Below are positions 1 to 6,548 of a stretch of 49,359 nt of DNA, piece after piece; within the stretch, counting starts at the first letter, position 1, and every line of letters starts with the position of its first letter. A program made the translations under genes and the position numbers. The stretch comes from Actinomycetota bacterium. GTDB taxonomy: Bacteria; Actinomycetota; Actinomycetes; Nanopelagicales; Nanopelagicaceae. Under the pieces are notes generated by a model, which saw only the letters and a list, made by a program, of their open reading frames with translations, was not told the origin of the DNA and did not search any database. Where the stretch lies: NCBI GenBank assembly GCA_003151395.1, contig PLXJ01000033.1:37564-86922 (forward strand), written 5' to 3'.

Positions 1-325
1 CGCGGTTTGCGACGGTCATCACGATTGGAAGACCCAGGCCAGATGCGTTGTAGATGGCCTCAACCATGTAGAGCAAGCCCTGACTGGCGGTAGCGGTATA
101 TGCACGAGCTCCTGTGGCGCTAGCACCGATAGCAACTGACATCGCAGCAAACTCGGATTCCACATTGATGAACTCGCAGTTCGGCAAACTGCCATCTTTC
201 ACCAACTTGCTGAGTCCTTCGACGATGTGAGTTTGTGGGCTGATGGGATAAGCACAAATAACTTGTGGCCTGCAGGCGGCAATTGCCTCGGCCACCGCCT
301 CGGATCCTTCTACTTGTTTAAGCAT
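1..325 (-). CDS. porA: 2-oxoacid:ferredoxin oxidoreductase alpha subunit (partial)
   Basis: The reading frame starts at ATG 323-325 and runs off the left edge, giving about 108 residues. The visible part ([15 protein letters not shown], then [24 protein letters not shown]) matches the N-terminal pyrimidine-binding domain of pyruvate:ferredoxin oxidoreductase alpha chains. These complexes decarboxylate 2-oxoacids to acyl-CoA with thiamine diphosphate and pass electrons to ferredoxin. Its first 8 nt overlap the end of the gamma-subunit gene (ATGCTTAA), so the two are probably translationally coupled. Whether the substrate is pyruvate or another 2-oxoacid cannot be told here. The beta subunit would lie outside the window. 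Confidence 0.85.
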   Translation of the reverse strand, partial: MLKQVEGSEAVAEAIAACRPQVICAYPISPQTHIVEGLSKLVKDGSLPNCEFINVESEFAAMSVAIGASATGARAYTATASQGLLYMVEAIYNASGLGLPIVMTVANR

Positions 326-887
326 GTGCGGCCACCTGTTTCATAACATATTCGTATGCTGCGGTTGCTGCGGCGATATTGCCGGCAGCGACCTTTGGTT
401 TGAATTTCTGCGAGATCGCGTGGGTAACGGAATCAAGGGAAACCACTCCGGTCAATGCGCTAAAGGCTCCTAGTAGTACCGCGTTTGGAACTGGCCGCCC
501 TAAGTGAGTCATAGCAAGTTCTGTTGCCGGCAAGATTGCGAGTGAATGGCTCCCAGATATCTTTTCGGCAAGGTGTAATTCTTCGGCGCTACTGGTGGAG
601 TTGATGATGACAAAGCCACCCGGTTTGAGTGCAGCAAAGACATCAATCTGCTTGATCAAACTGGCATCTTGAATGATGAGTGCATCTGGTTCCATGATCG
701 GTTCGCGCGCACGGATTTCGTGATCAGATATTCGGCAGTATGCAACGACGGGAGCGCCCGTTCGTTCGGAACCGAAACTCGGGAAAGCCTGTGCATGCTT
801 GCCCTCATTAAATACTGCCACTGCCAATAACTCCGCGGCGGTCACCACGCCTTGACCACCGCGTCCATGAATACGAACTTGAAACAT
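318..887 (-). CDS. porG: 2-oxoacid:ferredoxin oxidoreductase gamma subunit
   Basis: A 189-residue protein beginning [21 protein letters not shown], the signature of the gamma domain of pyruvate/ketoisovalerate:ferredoxin oxidoreductases; [12 protein letters not shown] and the later PNAVLLGA segment also fit. The frame stays open 16 codons further upstream, but the ATG at 885-887 is preferred because the family starts at this motif and AAAAGGGGCAGG lies just upstream. It overlaps porA by 8 nt. A separate delta (ferredoxin-like) subunit gene is not found between gamma and alpha, where four-subunit enzymes often carry it. The complex is cytoplasmic. Confidence 0.88.
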   Translation of the reverse strand: MFQVRIHGRGGQGVVTAAELLAVAVFNEGKHAQAFPSFGSERTGAPVVAYCRISDHEIRAREPIMEPDALIIQDASLIKQIDVFAALKPGGFVIINSTSSAEELHLAEKISGSHSLAILPATELAMTHLGRPVPNAVLLGAFSALTGVVSLDSVTHAISQKFKPKVAAGNIAAATAAYEYVMKQVAAHA

Positions 888-1028
888 CGCGCCTGCCCCT
901 TTTCTAGACAGTGCGATTCTGCTCTTGCGCGGCAATCTTGTGTCGCTCCAGGACTGGGGCTGGCACTCAATACGCTATCTCACATTATTTGCGCGCAACT
1001 AATTTAAGGTTGAATCAAATTTTGAGAG

Positions 1029-1472
1029 TTAGCCCCGCCACAAATCCGTGCTCCACGTGACTTTGGTTGGTACCGGGAGCATTTTGGGTGGCCAGGAAAA
1101 CTTGGATGTTGCTTTTGGTGTCACGGTGACTTTGAGCAAATAATTCTTGCCATGAGTCTTTGTAAGACCTGTTAAGAGAACTTCCGCTTCTGTTTTAAAA
1201 ATCTGACCACTAACGCAAGTTGGATCGCAACTATTAATGTAAAAAGTTCCGGATCCAGAGGCAGATGAGGCGGACCAGGTGCTCCATTTAATATCAGCGA
1301 CACCGGCGCCTGCATCAGCGCAATACTCTGTAATCGATGCTGGCTTGACTACAGCAGCAGCACCGCAATTATTGTAATAAGAAGTGGCTGTCCCCTGAGT
1401 AAGTGCCAACCCAACCAGGACCGCGGTAACTATTAAAAGTGCCGTGATCGAGGTTTTAAGGGAAGGTCTCAT
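1029..1472 (-). CDS. secreted or membrane-anchored small actinobacterial protein
   Basis: 147 residues. An N-terminal hydrophobic segment (about residues 10-27, ITALLIVTAVLVGLALTQG) looks like a signal peptide or anchor. The rest has four cysteines, two of them in NSCDPTC, and the pattern CADAGAGVADIKWSTW. Secreted actinobacterial proteins of unknown function with a CAD...W..W core look similar, but no function is known. The start ATG 1470-1472 sits 6 nt after TAAAGT, so the mRNA may be leaderless; a GAGGT stretch is also present. This start region is part of an 18-nt exact copy of the phosphoribosyltransferase 3' end at 2622-2639. Confidence 0.7.
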   Translation of the reverse strand: MRPSLKTSITALLIVTAVLVGLALTQGTATSYYNNCGAAAVVKPASITEYCADAGAGVADIKWSTWSASSASGSGTFYINSCDPTCVSGQIFKTEAEVLLTGLTKTHGKNYLLKVTVTPKATSKFSWPPKMLPVPTKVTWSTDLWRG

Positions 1473-1488
1473 ACCTCGACTTTACCTT
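1471..1488 (-). repeat. 18-nt exact copy of the phosphoribosyltransferase gene 3' end (fragment A)
   Basis: Positions 1471-1488 are identical to 2622-2639, which encode the last residues (GKVEV) of the phosphoribosyltransferase. Here the same bases supply the probable -10 box and the ATG of the secreted-protein gene. On the minus strand the old frame reads GKVEV followed by TGA, overlapping the new ATG. Confidence 0.7.
1479..1484 (-). promoter_or_regulatory. candidate -10 box of the secreted-protein gene
   Basis: TAAAGT on the minus strand, 6 nt before the ATG at 1472. The spacing predicts a leaderless mRNA, although a GAGGT within the 6 nt could act as a weak ribosome binding site. Confidence 0.4.
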
Positions 1489-1550
1489 CATCTTCCTAGG
1501 CAAAGGTAGGCGAGTTGAGTAGGGACGTGTCCGTTCCATCCAAATTGAAA

Positions 1551-1574
1551 GGGCCCCGAGTTTCCCCGGGACCC
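1551..1574 (-). terminator. intrinsic terminator downstream of the tRNA
   Basis: On the minus strand GGGTCCCG and CGGGGCCC form a stem around a short AC-rich loop, followed by TTTC. It lies about 60 nt beyond the CCA end of the tRNA, as expected for a single-gene tRNA transcript. The U-tract is short. Confidence 0.6.
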
Positions 1575-1636
1575 ATGCTCAACTTCTCTAACTTTTTGAT
1601 CACTGCCAATAGATCAGTCGAGATGATTTGAGGCTG

Positions 1637-1713
1637 TGGTGTTGTCGACGGGATTCGAACCCGCATCCTGCGATTGGCGAAAACGCATGTGCTGCCAGTT
1701 ACACCACGACAAC
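1637..1713 (-). tRNA. tRNA of uncertain isotype with an abnormal anticodon arm (CCA encoded)
   Basis: The acceptor stem GTTGTCG/CGACAAC pairs perfectly and is followed by A73 and an encoded CCA (1637-1639). T8, a D-arm with GG at 18-19, and a T-arm GCGGG-TTCGAAT-CCCGT are standard. The D-arm resembles actinobacterial glutamine tRNAs. The anticodon arm does not fold normally. TGCG pairs with CGCA around an 11-nt interval, giving either a 9-nt loop after a T-T mismatch, or a mismatched stem with loop TTCGCCA (anticodon CGC) and one extra base between D and anticodon stems. Alanine is unlikely because G3-U70 is absent. It may be a non-standard tRNA or a recently damaged copy. Confidence 0.7.
1663..1681. 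repeat. inverted repeat, tRNA copy
   Basis: These 19 nt cover the 3' half of the anticodon loop, the 3' anticodon stem, the variable loop and the first two T-stem bases of the tRNA. They recur in inverted orientation at 1834-1852 with one difference (18/19). At the RNA level that difference is a G-U pair. Confidence 0.75.
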
Positions 1714-1796
1714 ATCACCTTCGGATAATGGCTCATCTACAAGGAATAGAATTTTCTTTTGTTGACTCCTGTGGGCATTGTGGGGGTGTGGATAGC

Positions 1797-1830
1797 AAAA
1801 AAAAGAGACCCGGGTATACCCCGAGTCTCT
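1797..1830 (-). terminator. strong intrinsic terminator (minus strand)
   Basis: On the minus strand AAGAGACTCGGGG, loop TATA and CCCGGGTCTCTT form an 11-12 bp stem with one mismatch, followed directly by eight T residues. It ends any minus-strand transcript arriving from above 1834 and isolates the tRNA from it. Confidence 0.8.
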
Positions 1831-1833
1831 TAA

Positions 1834-1852
1834 TTCGCCAATCGCAAGATGC
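1834..1852. repeat. inverted repeat, second copy
   Basis: Partner of 1663-1681 in opposite orientation, 18 of 19 positions identical. It lies immediately upstream (minus-strand sense) of the terminator at 1797-1830. It is not part of a second recognisable tRNA. Confidence 0.75.
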
Positions 1853-1862
1853 ACGAGAAGTA

Positions 1863-2027
1863 TTACACATATGCAGCCGACATGGCTTGACGAAACTGCT
1901 TAATATACAGAGGTGTGTTCAGCCGCAGCTTTAGAGTGGAGTGACCAAGGGAAATCAATCCATTTATCTGTGTGGGAATTATGATCCACGTTTCCAGAAT
2001 AAGTTGAGTCCGTCCGAATTTTGGACG
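1863..2027 (-). pseudogene. remnant of a second phosphoribosyltransferase 3' end (fragment B)
   Basis: Bases 1942-1975 match 2644-2677 of the phosphoribosyltransferase at 30 of 34 positions. In the matching minus-strand frame the remnant reads TDKWIDFPWS against TDKWIEFPWS, then diverges (LHSKAAAEHTSVY) to a stop. Upstream of the match the frame stays open only a few dozen codons, contains no start, and shows no further similarity. It is therefore a broken tail, not a functional gene. Confidence 0.55.
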
Positions 2028-2054
2028 CGCCATCGCCATTTCAGATCTCGCTGA

Positions 2055-2060
2055 TACAGT
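2055..2060 (+). promoter_or_regulatory. candidate -10 box of the PPOX-fold gene
   Basis: TACAGT, 7 nt before the ATG at 2068. No ribosome binding site precedes the start, which suggests a leaderless mRNA. Confidence 0.4.
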
Positions 2061-2067
2061 AGATTTC

Positions 2068-2613
2068 ATGGGACAAGTGCACGATCGAATTGACGGCAGA
2101 CTCCGTGAATTCATTGAGGCGCAGCACCTCTTTTTTGTCGGGACGGCGCCACTAGAAGCTAACGGACATATCAACCTTTCCCCCAAGGGGCATCAAAATA
2201 CTTTTGCAGTACTGGATGAATACACCGTGGCTTATCTCGACCTTACGGGGAGTGGAGCCGAATCACTTGCGCACATTCGACAAAATGGTCGCATCGTGGT
2301 CATGTTCTGCGCATTCGAAGGGCCACCGAATATCGTGCGATTGCACGGTCGAGGCAAGGTTCACACACCAGGTGACGAGAACTTCGAAGAACTTGCCGGT
2401 CGCTTCCCTTCCCTACCGGGTGCGCGCGCCGTGGTGACCGTCGACGTCTCGCGTGTCAGCAGTTCCTGCGGGTTCGCGGTGCCGCTATTCGAACACCTTG
2501 GGGACCGAGATTTGTTGGAGAAGTGGGCTGAACGTAAGACCGAGGACGAACTTGTTAATTACCGAACAACGAAGAACAAGACGAGCATCGACGGGTTGCC
2601 TGCGCTGGATTGA
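2068..2613 (+). CDS. pyridoxamine 5'-phosphate oxidase-family (PPOX-fold) protein
   Basis: 181 residues in the split-barrel flavin- or F420-binding fold. Typical segments are FIEAQHLFFVGTAPL and HINLSPKG near the N-terminus, then NGRIVVMFCAFEGPPNIVRLHGRG (about residues 89-112). These soluble proteins bind FMN, F420 or haem and reduce or oxidise small substrates; the substrate is unknown here. The gene converges on the phosphoribosyltransferase with only 6 nt between stops, and is flanked by partial direct repeats of that gene's 3' end, suggesting it arrived by an insertion event. Confidence 0.8.
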   Translation: MGQVHDRIDGRLREFIEAQHLFFVGTAPLEANGHINLSPKGHQNTFAVLDEYTVAYLDLTGSGAESLAHIRQNGRIVVMFCAFEGPPNIVRLHGRGKVHTPGDENFEELAGRFPSLPGARAVVTVDVSRVSSSCGFAVPLFEHLGDRDLLEKWAERKTEDELVNYRTTKNKTSIDGLPALD

Positions 2614-2619
2614 GGTGCG

Positions 2620-3090
2620 TTATACCTCGACTTTACCTTGGACTGACCAAGGGAATTCGATCCATTTGTCTGTCTGGCGCCATACATACTCAGGCTTAAC
2701 TATTGTTGTTGGTTTTTCGTAGAGCACTGCAAACCGAACTTCTGCGACGTAGCCAGTTAAGAAGTCTTTAACGAGTTTGAGCGTTTCTCCTGTATCAGCC
2801 ACATCATCTGCAACTAAAACCTTTGTTCCCTTTAGGTCTATGCGATCGGGAACTGGTGGCAGAACAACTGGCATTGGCAGACGTTCATCGATGCCGGTGT
2901 AGAACTCGACGCTCAAGGTGAAAGAGTTTTTCACGTCTATGGCGTAACCGAGTCCTGCGCCCAAAAAGAAACCACCACGAGCGATCGAAAGGATGATGTC
3001 GGGTTGGTATCCAGAGAGCAGAATTGTTTTGCCGAGTTCGCGGACCGCTACTCCGAATTGTTCGTACGATAATCGCTCTCGCTCATCCAT
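2620..3090 (-). CDS. phosphoribosyltransferase (purine-salvage type)
   Basis: 156 residues. The type I PRTase signature VLVADDVADTGETL lies at about residues 91-104 (PRPP-binding acidic pair and loop). SIARGGFFLGAGL at about 35-47 is the pyrophosphate loop region, and the C-terminus has the aromatic segment KWIEFPWS. Such enzymes transfer phosphoribose from PRPP to xanthine, guanine or hypoxanthine; the exact base cannot be read. It follows the ROK kinase gene by 9 nt. Its own candidate -10 box TAAGTT overlaps that gene's TAA stop and lies 6 nt before the ATG. Parts of its 3' end are duplicated at 1471-1488 and 1937-1975. Confidence 0.85.
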   Translation of the reverse strand: MDERERLSYEQFGVAVRELGKTILLSGYQPDIILSIARGGFFLGAGLGYAIDVKNSFTLSVEFYTGIDERLPMPVVLPPVPDRIDLKGTKVLVADDVADTGETLKLVKDFLTGYVAEVRFAVLYEKPTTIVKPEYVWRQTDKWIEFPWSVQGKVEV

Positions 3091-3096
3091 GGGCGA

Positions 3097-3102
3097 AACT
3101 TA
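3097..3102 (-). promoter_or_regulatory. candidate -10 box of the phosphoribosyltransferase gene
   Basis: TAAGTT on the minus strand. Its first three bases are the stop codon of the upstream kinase gene, and 6 nt separate it from the ATG at 3090. Confidence 0.4.
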
Positions 3103-3864
3103 CAGAGTTTTTAACTCCCAAGCGCGTACTCCACCCAAAATTCCTGCGGTGTTAGAGGCGATGATCACGTCATCGCCTAACTGCTTGATGACAGCGGGGC
3201 TGATGCGACGGGAGTTGCCACCGCCTATGTAAAGACGATCCCACCAGAAAACCGGACGCAGATCCTCCACCATTGATTTGATGCGACGGGACCAGAACAT
3301 ATCCCCCAACCTGCGACGTTCGTGTTCGCCAATCCAGGTGTCATAACTGGTGGCGCGGCGAATCGGTGCATGTGAGAGTTCAAAATGTGGCGCTAACTTG
3401 CCACCGTCGAACATACAAAAGCCAAGTCCAGTTCCTAGGGTGAAAACAACTTCCAATCCCGAGCCCGTGATTAGTCCCGCCGCGTGCACCTCGGCGTCAT
3501 TCATCACAAGTGCGGGCCTGCCAAAGAAATTGGCCACCGAGCTTTGCATGTCAAAGCCTTGCCACTGGGTTAAGAGGTCAGGGTCCATTCTGGTCAGTGG
3601 CCCTTTGGTATTTATGTAGTGCGGGGTGTGAACAACTACTCCATGTCGGATCATCCCTGGCATGCCAACCGTGACGCGATCAAAGGGCGGCAACTTCTCT
3701 GTTAATTCTTCAAAGGTGGCAATTAACTTTGTCGGGCTCACGGGGTACGGCGTAGAAGTTGAAATTGGTTGGGCGTGCAAGGTTCCCTTGCCATCGAGTA
3801 CTGACGCCTTAATGCTTAGACCACCACAGTCGATGGCCAGAGTCATCAGGTCGACAGAGGTCAT
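3100..3864 (-). CDS. ROK-family sugar kinase, polyphosphate-glucokinase-like
   Basis: 254 residues. N-terminal phosphate-binding motif LAIDCGGLSIKASVLD (about 8-23), a central FTLGTGLGFCMFDGG, and YIGGGNSRRI near residue 217. The length and absence of the CxCGxxGCxE zinc motif resemble actinobacterial polyphosphate/ATP glucokinases more than NagC-like regulators or GlcNAc kinases. The likely reaction is glucose phosphorylation in the cytoplasm; the phosphate donor is not readable. It lies 19 nt after the class III aminotransferase gene. An internal ATG at residue 7 is a possible alternative start. Confidence 0.75.
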   Translation of the reverse strand: MTSVDLMTLAIDCGGLSIKASVLDGKGTLHAQPISTSTPYPVSPTKLIATFEELTEKLPPFDRVTVGMPGMIRHGVVVHTPHYINTKGPLTRMDPDLLTQWQGFDMQSSVANFFGRPALVMNDAEVHAAGLITGSGLEVVFTLGTGLGFCMFDGGKLAPHFELSHAPIRRATSYDTWIGEHERRRLGDMFWSRRIKSMVEDLRPVFWWDRLYIGGGNSRRISPAVIKQLGDDVIIASNTAGILGGVRAWELKTL

Positions 3865-3883
3865 TGCTTGCCGCCGTTAGCCG

Positions 3884-5236
3884 TTAATTACCCGTGTAGT
3901 GCGCTGCAATTGATGTGAGTGCCTGATCCAATATCGCAACGCCTTCGCGGACTTCTGCTTCAGAAACATTGCATGGTGGGCAGACATGGATTCTGTTGAA
4001 GTTCATAAACGGAATCATGCCGGCTTTTTTGCAAGCAGCCATGAGTTCATTCATCGCAGGACTTGATCCACCGTAAGGCGCGAGGGGTTCATGAGTTGCA
4101 CGGTCCTTAACGAGTTCGAGCGCCCAGAAAACTCCAAGGCCACGGACTTCACCAATGACTTTATGTTTAGCCAGAAGTTCCTCAAGGAGTGGCTTGATAA
4201 CTTCTTGGCCGATGCGTGCTGCATGTTCGACCATTTTTTCGTCCGTCATTGCATCGATTGTCGCCACAGCGGCGGCAGTTGCTAATGGATGTCCGCTATA
4301 GGTAAGTCCACCAGGGAAAACACGATCCTTAAAGGAAGCCGCAATTTCATCGCTGATAATTACGCCGCCTAGTGGGACGTAACCGCTGTTAACGCCTTTG
4401 GCGAAGACAATGAGATCGGGTTCGGCGCTGGAGTGTTGGTAAGCAAACCATTTGCCGGTGCGCCCAAAGCCAGCCATGACTTCATCCGCAATCCACTTTA
4501 TGCCGTACTTGTCGCAAAGTGCGCGAACACCCTCTAGATATCCGGCAGGTGGAATCAAAACACCAGCGGTACCTACAACAGATTCGATCACGATCGCCGC
4601 AATAGTTGCTGGACCTTCAAAGATAATGACTTGTTCCAAATGCTCTAGTGCGCGTTGGCACTCCTCCGCCTCGCTAGTGGCCCAAAAGACGGTCCGGTAA
4701 AGGTATGGACCAAAGAAATGGACATGACCGGTGGCATTCTCATTGGGCCAACGACGTGGATCACCTGTTGCAGTGATCGCGGTTGTGGTGTTGCCGTGAT
4801 AGCTGCGATAGAAAGAGAGGACTTTGTGCTTGCCCGTGTGTAAACGAGCCAGACGAATCGCGTTTTCGATTCCATCCGCGCCACCGTTAGTGAAGAAAAC
4901 CTTATTTAGATGTTCCCCGGCGTGATCTGTGATCCGCTTTGCGGCTTCGCTACGTGCGTCGTTGGCATGTTGCGGGGCAATCGTCGCAAGTTTGGCGGCC
5001 TGATCCTGGATCGCCTTCACTACCTTGGGATGCTGGAACCCAATGTTGGTAAAGACCAACTGGCAAGAAAAGTCGAGGTACTTATTGCCGTCATAGTCCC
5101 AGAAGTAACTCCCCTGTCCCCCTGCAACCGGCATGGGAGTGATCTGGCCTTGCGCCGACCAGGAGTGAAATACATGAGCGCGATCGAGGTCAAATACCTC
5201 TTTGCCGCGTGTTGGGTTTGCTGATTGCTCTGTCAT
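3884..5236 (-). CDS. class III (omega-type) pyridoxal-phosphate aminotransferase
   Basis: About 450 residues of the aspartate-aminotransferase fold, class III. Visible motifs are FTNGGADGIENAIRLAR, the PLP ring-binding aspartate in IADEVMAGFGRTG and the Schiff-base lysine in FAKGVNSGYVPLGG. Close relatives use beta-alanine, taurine, putrescine or similar amines with pyruvate or 2-oxoglutarate; this one cannot be assigned. It leads a same-strand run aminotransferase, ROK kinase, phosphoribosyltransferase. A GTG at 5240-5242 adds two codons. The ATG at 5234-5236 is preferred because TTAGAT lies 7 nt before it. Confidence 0.85.
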   Translation of the reverse strand: MTEQSANPTRGKEVFDLDRAHVFHSWSAQGQITPMPVAGGQGSYFWDYDGNKYLDFSCQLVFTNIGFQHPKVVKAIQDQAAKLATIAPQHANDARSEAAKRITDHAGEHLNKVFFTNGGADGIENAIRLARLHTGKHKVLSFYRSYHGNTTTAITATGDPRRWPNENATGHVHFFGPYLYRTVFWATSEAEECQRALEHLEQVIIFEGPATIAAIVIESVVGTAGVLIPPAGYLEGVRALCDKYGIKWIADEVMAGFGRTGKWFAYQHSSAEPDLIVFAKGVNSGYVPLGGVIISDEIAASFKDRVFPGGLTYSGHPLATAAAVATIDAMTDEKMVEHAARIGQEVIKPLLEELLAKHKVIGEVRGLGVFWALELVKDRATHEPLAPYGGSSPAMNELMAACKKAGMIPFMNFNRIHVCPPCNVSEAEVREGVAILDQALTSIAAHYTGN

Positions 5237-5312
5237 GAGCACTATCTAAGCATCTAAACCACGGCACAGTAATCAGGGTTCTCTGTCTGGCGGAACACAG
5301 ATGAACAGCAGT

Positions 5313-5318
5313 TAAACT
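5313..5318 (+). promoter_or_regulatory. candidate -10 box of metZ
   Basis: TAAACT, 6 nt before the GTG start at 5325. No ribosome binding site is present, so a leaderless GTG mRNA is the simplest reading. Confidence 0.5.
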
Positions 5319-5324
5319 ACCCGC

Positions 5325-6548
5325 GTGACCCACCAAAACCGCCCTTGGGGCTATTCCAATACCAGCGACGGGCTAAAACCGAACTGGGCGTTACACGAAG
5401 ACACGCTTGCAGTTCGAGCCGGTCTGGCACGCTCTGGATTTGGCGAAACCGGAGAAGCGCTCTACCTCACGAGTGGATTTACTTACGACAGCGTCGAGCA
5501 AGCTGATAGCGCGTTTGCCGAAGATATCGATCATTACTTGTATGGACGCTTTGCAAACCCAACCGTATCGATGTTTGAAAATCGCCTTGCGGCAATCGAA
5601 GGCGCGCAAATGTGTGTTGGAACGGGAAGCGGAATGTCGGCGATGTTTGCGTCGATTGCATGCTTGGTATCAGCTGGTGACCGAGTTGTTGCTGCTGCAT
5701 CAATGTTTAGTTCATGTTGGGTCGTGTTGGCAGAGATCTTGCCAAAATGGGGAGTCAACGTCGAATTTGTAACAGGAAACGATCCGCAGATCTGGGCCGA
5801 TGCGCTTGGCGTGGAAACAAAGGCGGTCTTTCTTGAGACGCCTTCCAATCCAATGCTCGAACTCGTTGATATTCGAATGATCTCCGATCTTGCTCACAAA
5901 GTTGGAGCAACTGTCATCGTAGATAATGTGATGGCCTCGCCCATCTTGCAAAAGCCGCTAGCTTTAGGCGCAGATGTCGTGATGTACTCGGCAACAAAAC
6001 ATATTGATGGACAAGGCCGAGTTCTTGGCGGAGCGATCTTGGGCTCTGAAAGTTATGTTAAAGAGAAGCTCAATCCTTTCGTGCGCCATACCGGACCGTC
6101 ACTAAGCCCGTTCAATGCCTGGGTTCTTGTTAAGTCGCTTGAAACCATGTCCATGCGCGTGCATCGGATGACCGAAAATGCGCAAGCAATCGCCGAGTTC
6201 TTGGAGACGGTGCCGCAGGTAAAATCGGTGAACTACCCAGGTCTTGCCTCGCACCCGCAACACGAACTTGCTCGCAAACAGATGACTGGTGGCGGGACAA
6301 CGCTGTCTTTCGAAGTTGCCGGAGGTTCGGAAGCGCTTTTCAAAGTCATGAATAACTTGCGTGTCATTGATATCAGCAACAACTTAGGTGACAGCAAATC
6401 ATTGATTACACATCCTTATTCTTCAACGCACCGTCGCTTAGACCCTGAGGTAAAGGCGGCGATGGGGATTACCGAATCACTCGCCCGACTATCTGTGGGG
6501 CTTGAGTACTCGGGTGACTTGATTCGGGATCTCAAAGAGGCGTTTTGA
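5325..6548 (+). CDS. metZ: O-succinylhomoserine sulfhydrylase
   Basis: 407 residues, Cys/Met-metabolism PLP enzyme family. The PLP lysine lies in MYSATKHIDGQGRVLGG (K225), and YGRFANPTV (73-81) and ETPSNPMLELVDI (171-183) are family landmarks. The enzyme condenses O-succinylhomoserine with sulfide to homocysteine, the direct sulfhydrylation route to methionine. The HIDGQGR segment favours MetZ over MetY or cystathionine lyases. The start is GTG 5325 behind a TAAACT box. The final TGA overlaps the TTG start of the next gene by 4 nt. Confidence 0.9.
   Translation: MTHQNRPWGYSNTSDGLKPNWALHEDTLAVRAGLARSGFGETGEALYLTSGFTYDSVEQADSAFAEDIDHYLYGRFANPTVSMFENRLAAIEGAQMCVGTGSGMSAMFASIACLVSAGDRVVAAASMFSSCWVVLAEILPKWGVNVEFVTGNDPQIWADALGVETKAVFLETPSNPMLELVDIRMISDLAHKVGATVIVDNVMASPILQKPLALGADVVMYSATKHIDGQGRVLGGAILGSESYVKEKLNPFVRHTGPSLSPFNAWVLVKSLETMSMRVHRMTENAQAIAEFLETVPQVKSVNYPGLASHPQHELARKQMTGGGTTLSFEVAGGSEALFKVMNNLRVIDISNNLGDSKSLITHPYSSTHRRLDPEVKAAMGITESLARLSVGLEYSGDLIRDLKEAF

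Larger units (their letters stand above)
1797..1853 (-). ncRNA. candidate short RNA complementary to the tRNA anticodon arm
   Basis: A minus-strand transcript starting near 1853 would be about 57 nt long: a 19-nt segment fully complementary (one G-U pair) to the tRNA anticodon-variable region, a short AU linker, and the terminator hairpin with its U-tract. TGTAAT at 1862-1867 (5/6 to TATAAT) lies 7 nt upstream of a start near 1854; no good -35 box is seen. The layout is that of a minimal antisense RNA, but transcription is inferred only. Confidence 0.3.

Noticed and set aside
1834-1870. Second tRNA suggested by the inverted copy of the anticodon region
   Set aside because: No acceptor, D- or T-arm sequence accompanies the 19-nt copy on either strand.
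1863-2186. 107-residue minus-strand open frame over the PPOX start
   Set aside because: It crosses the start of the PPOX gene and uses a different frame from the phosphoribosyltransferase remnant; it resembles no protein family.
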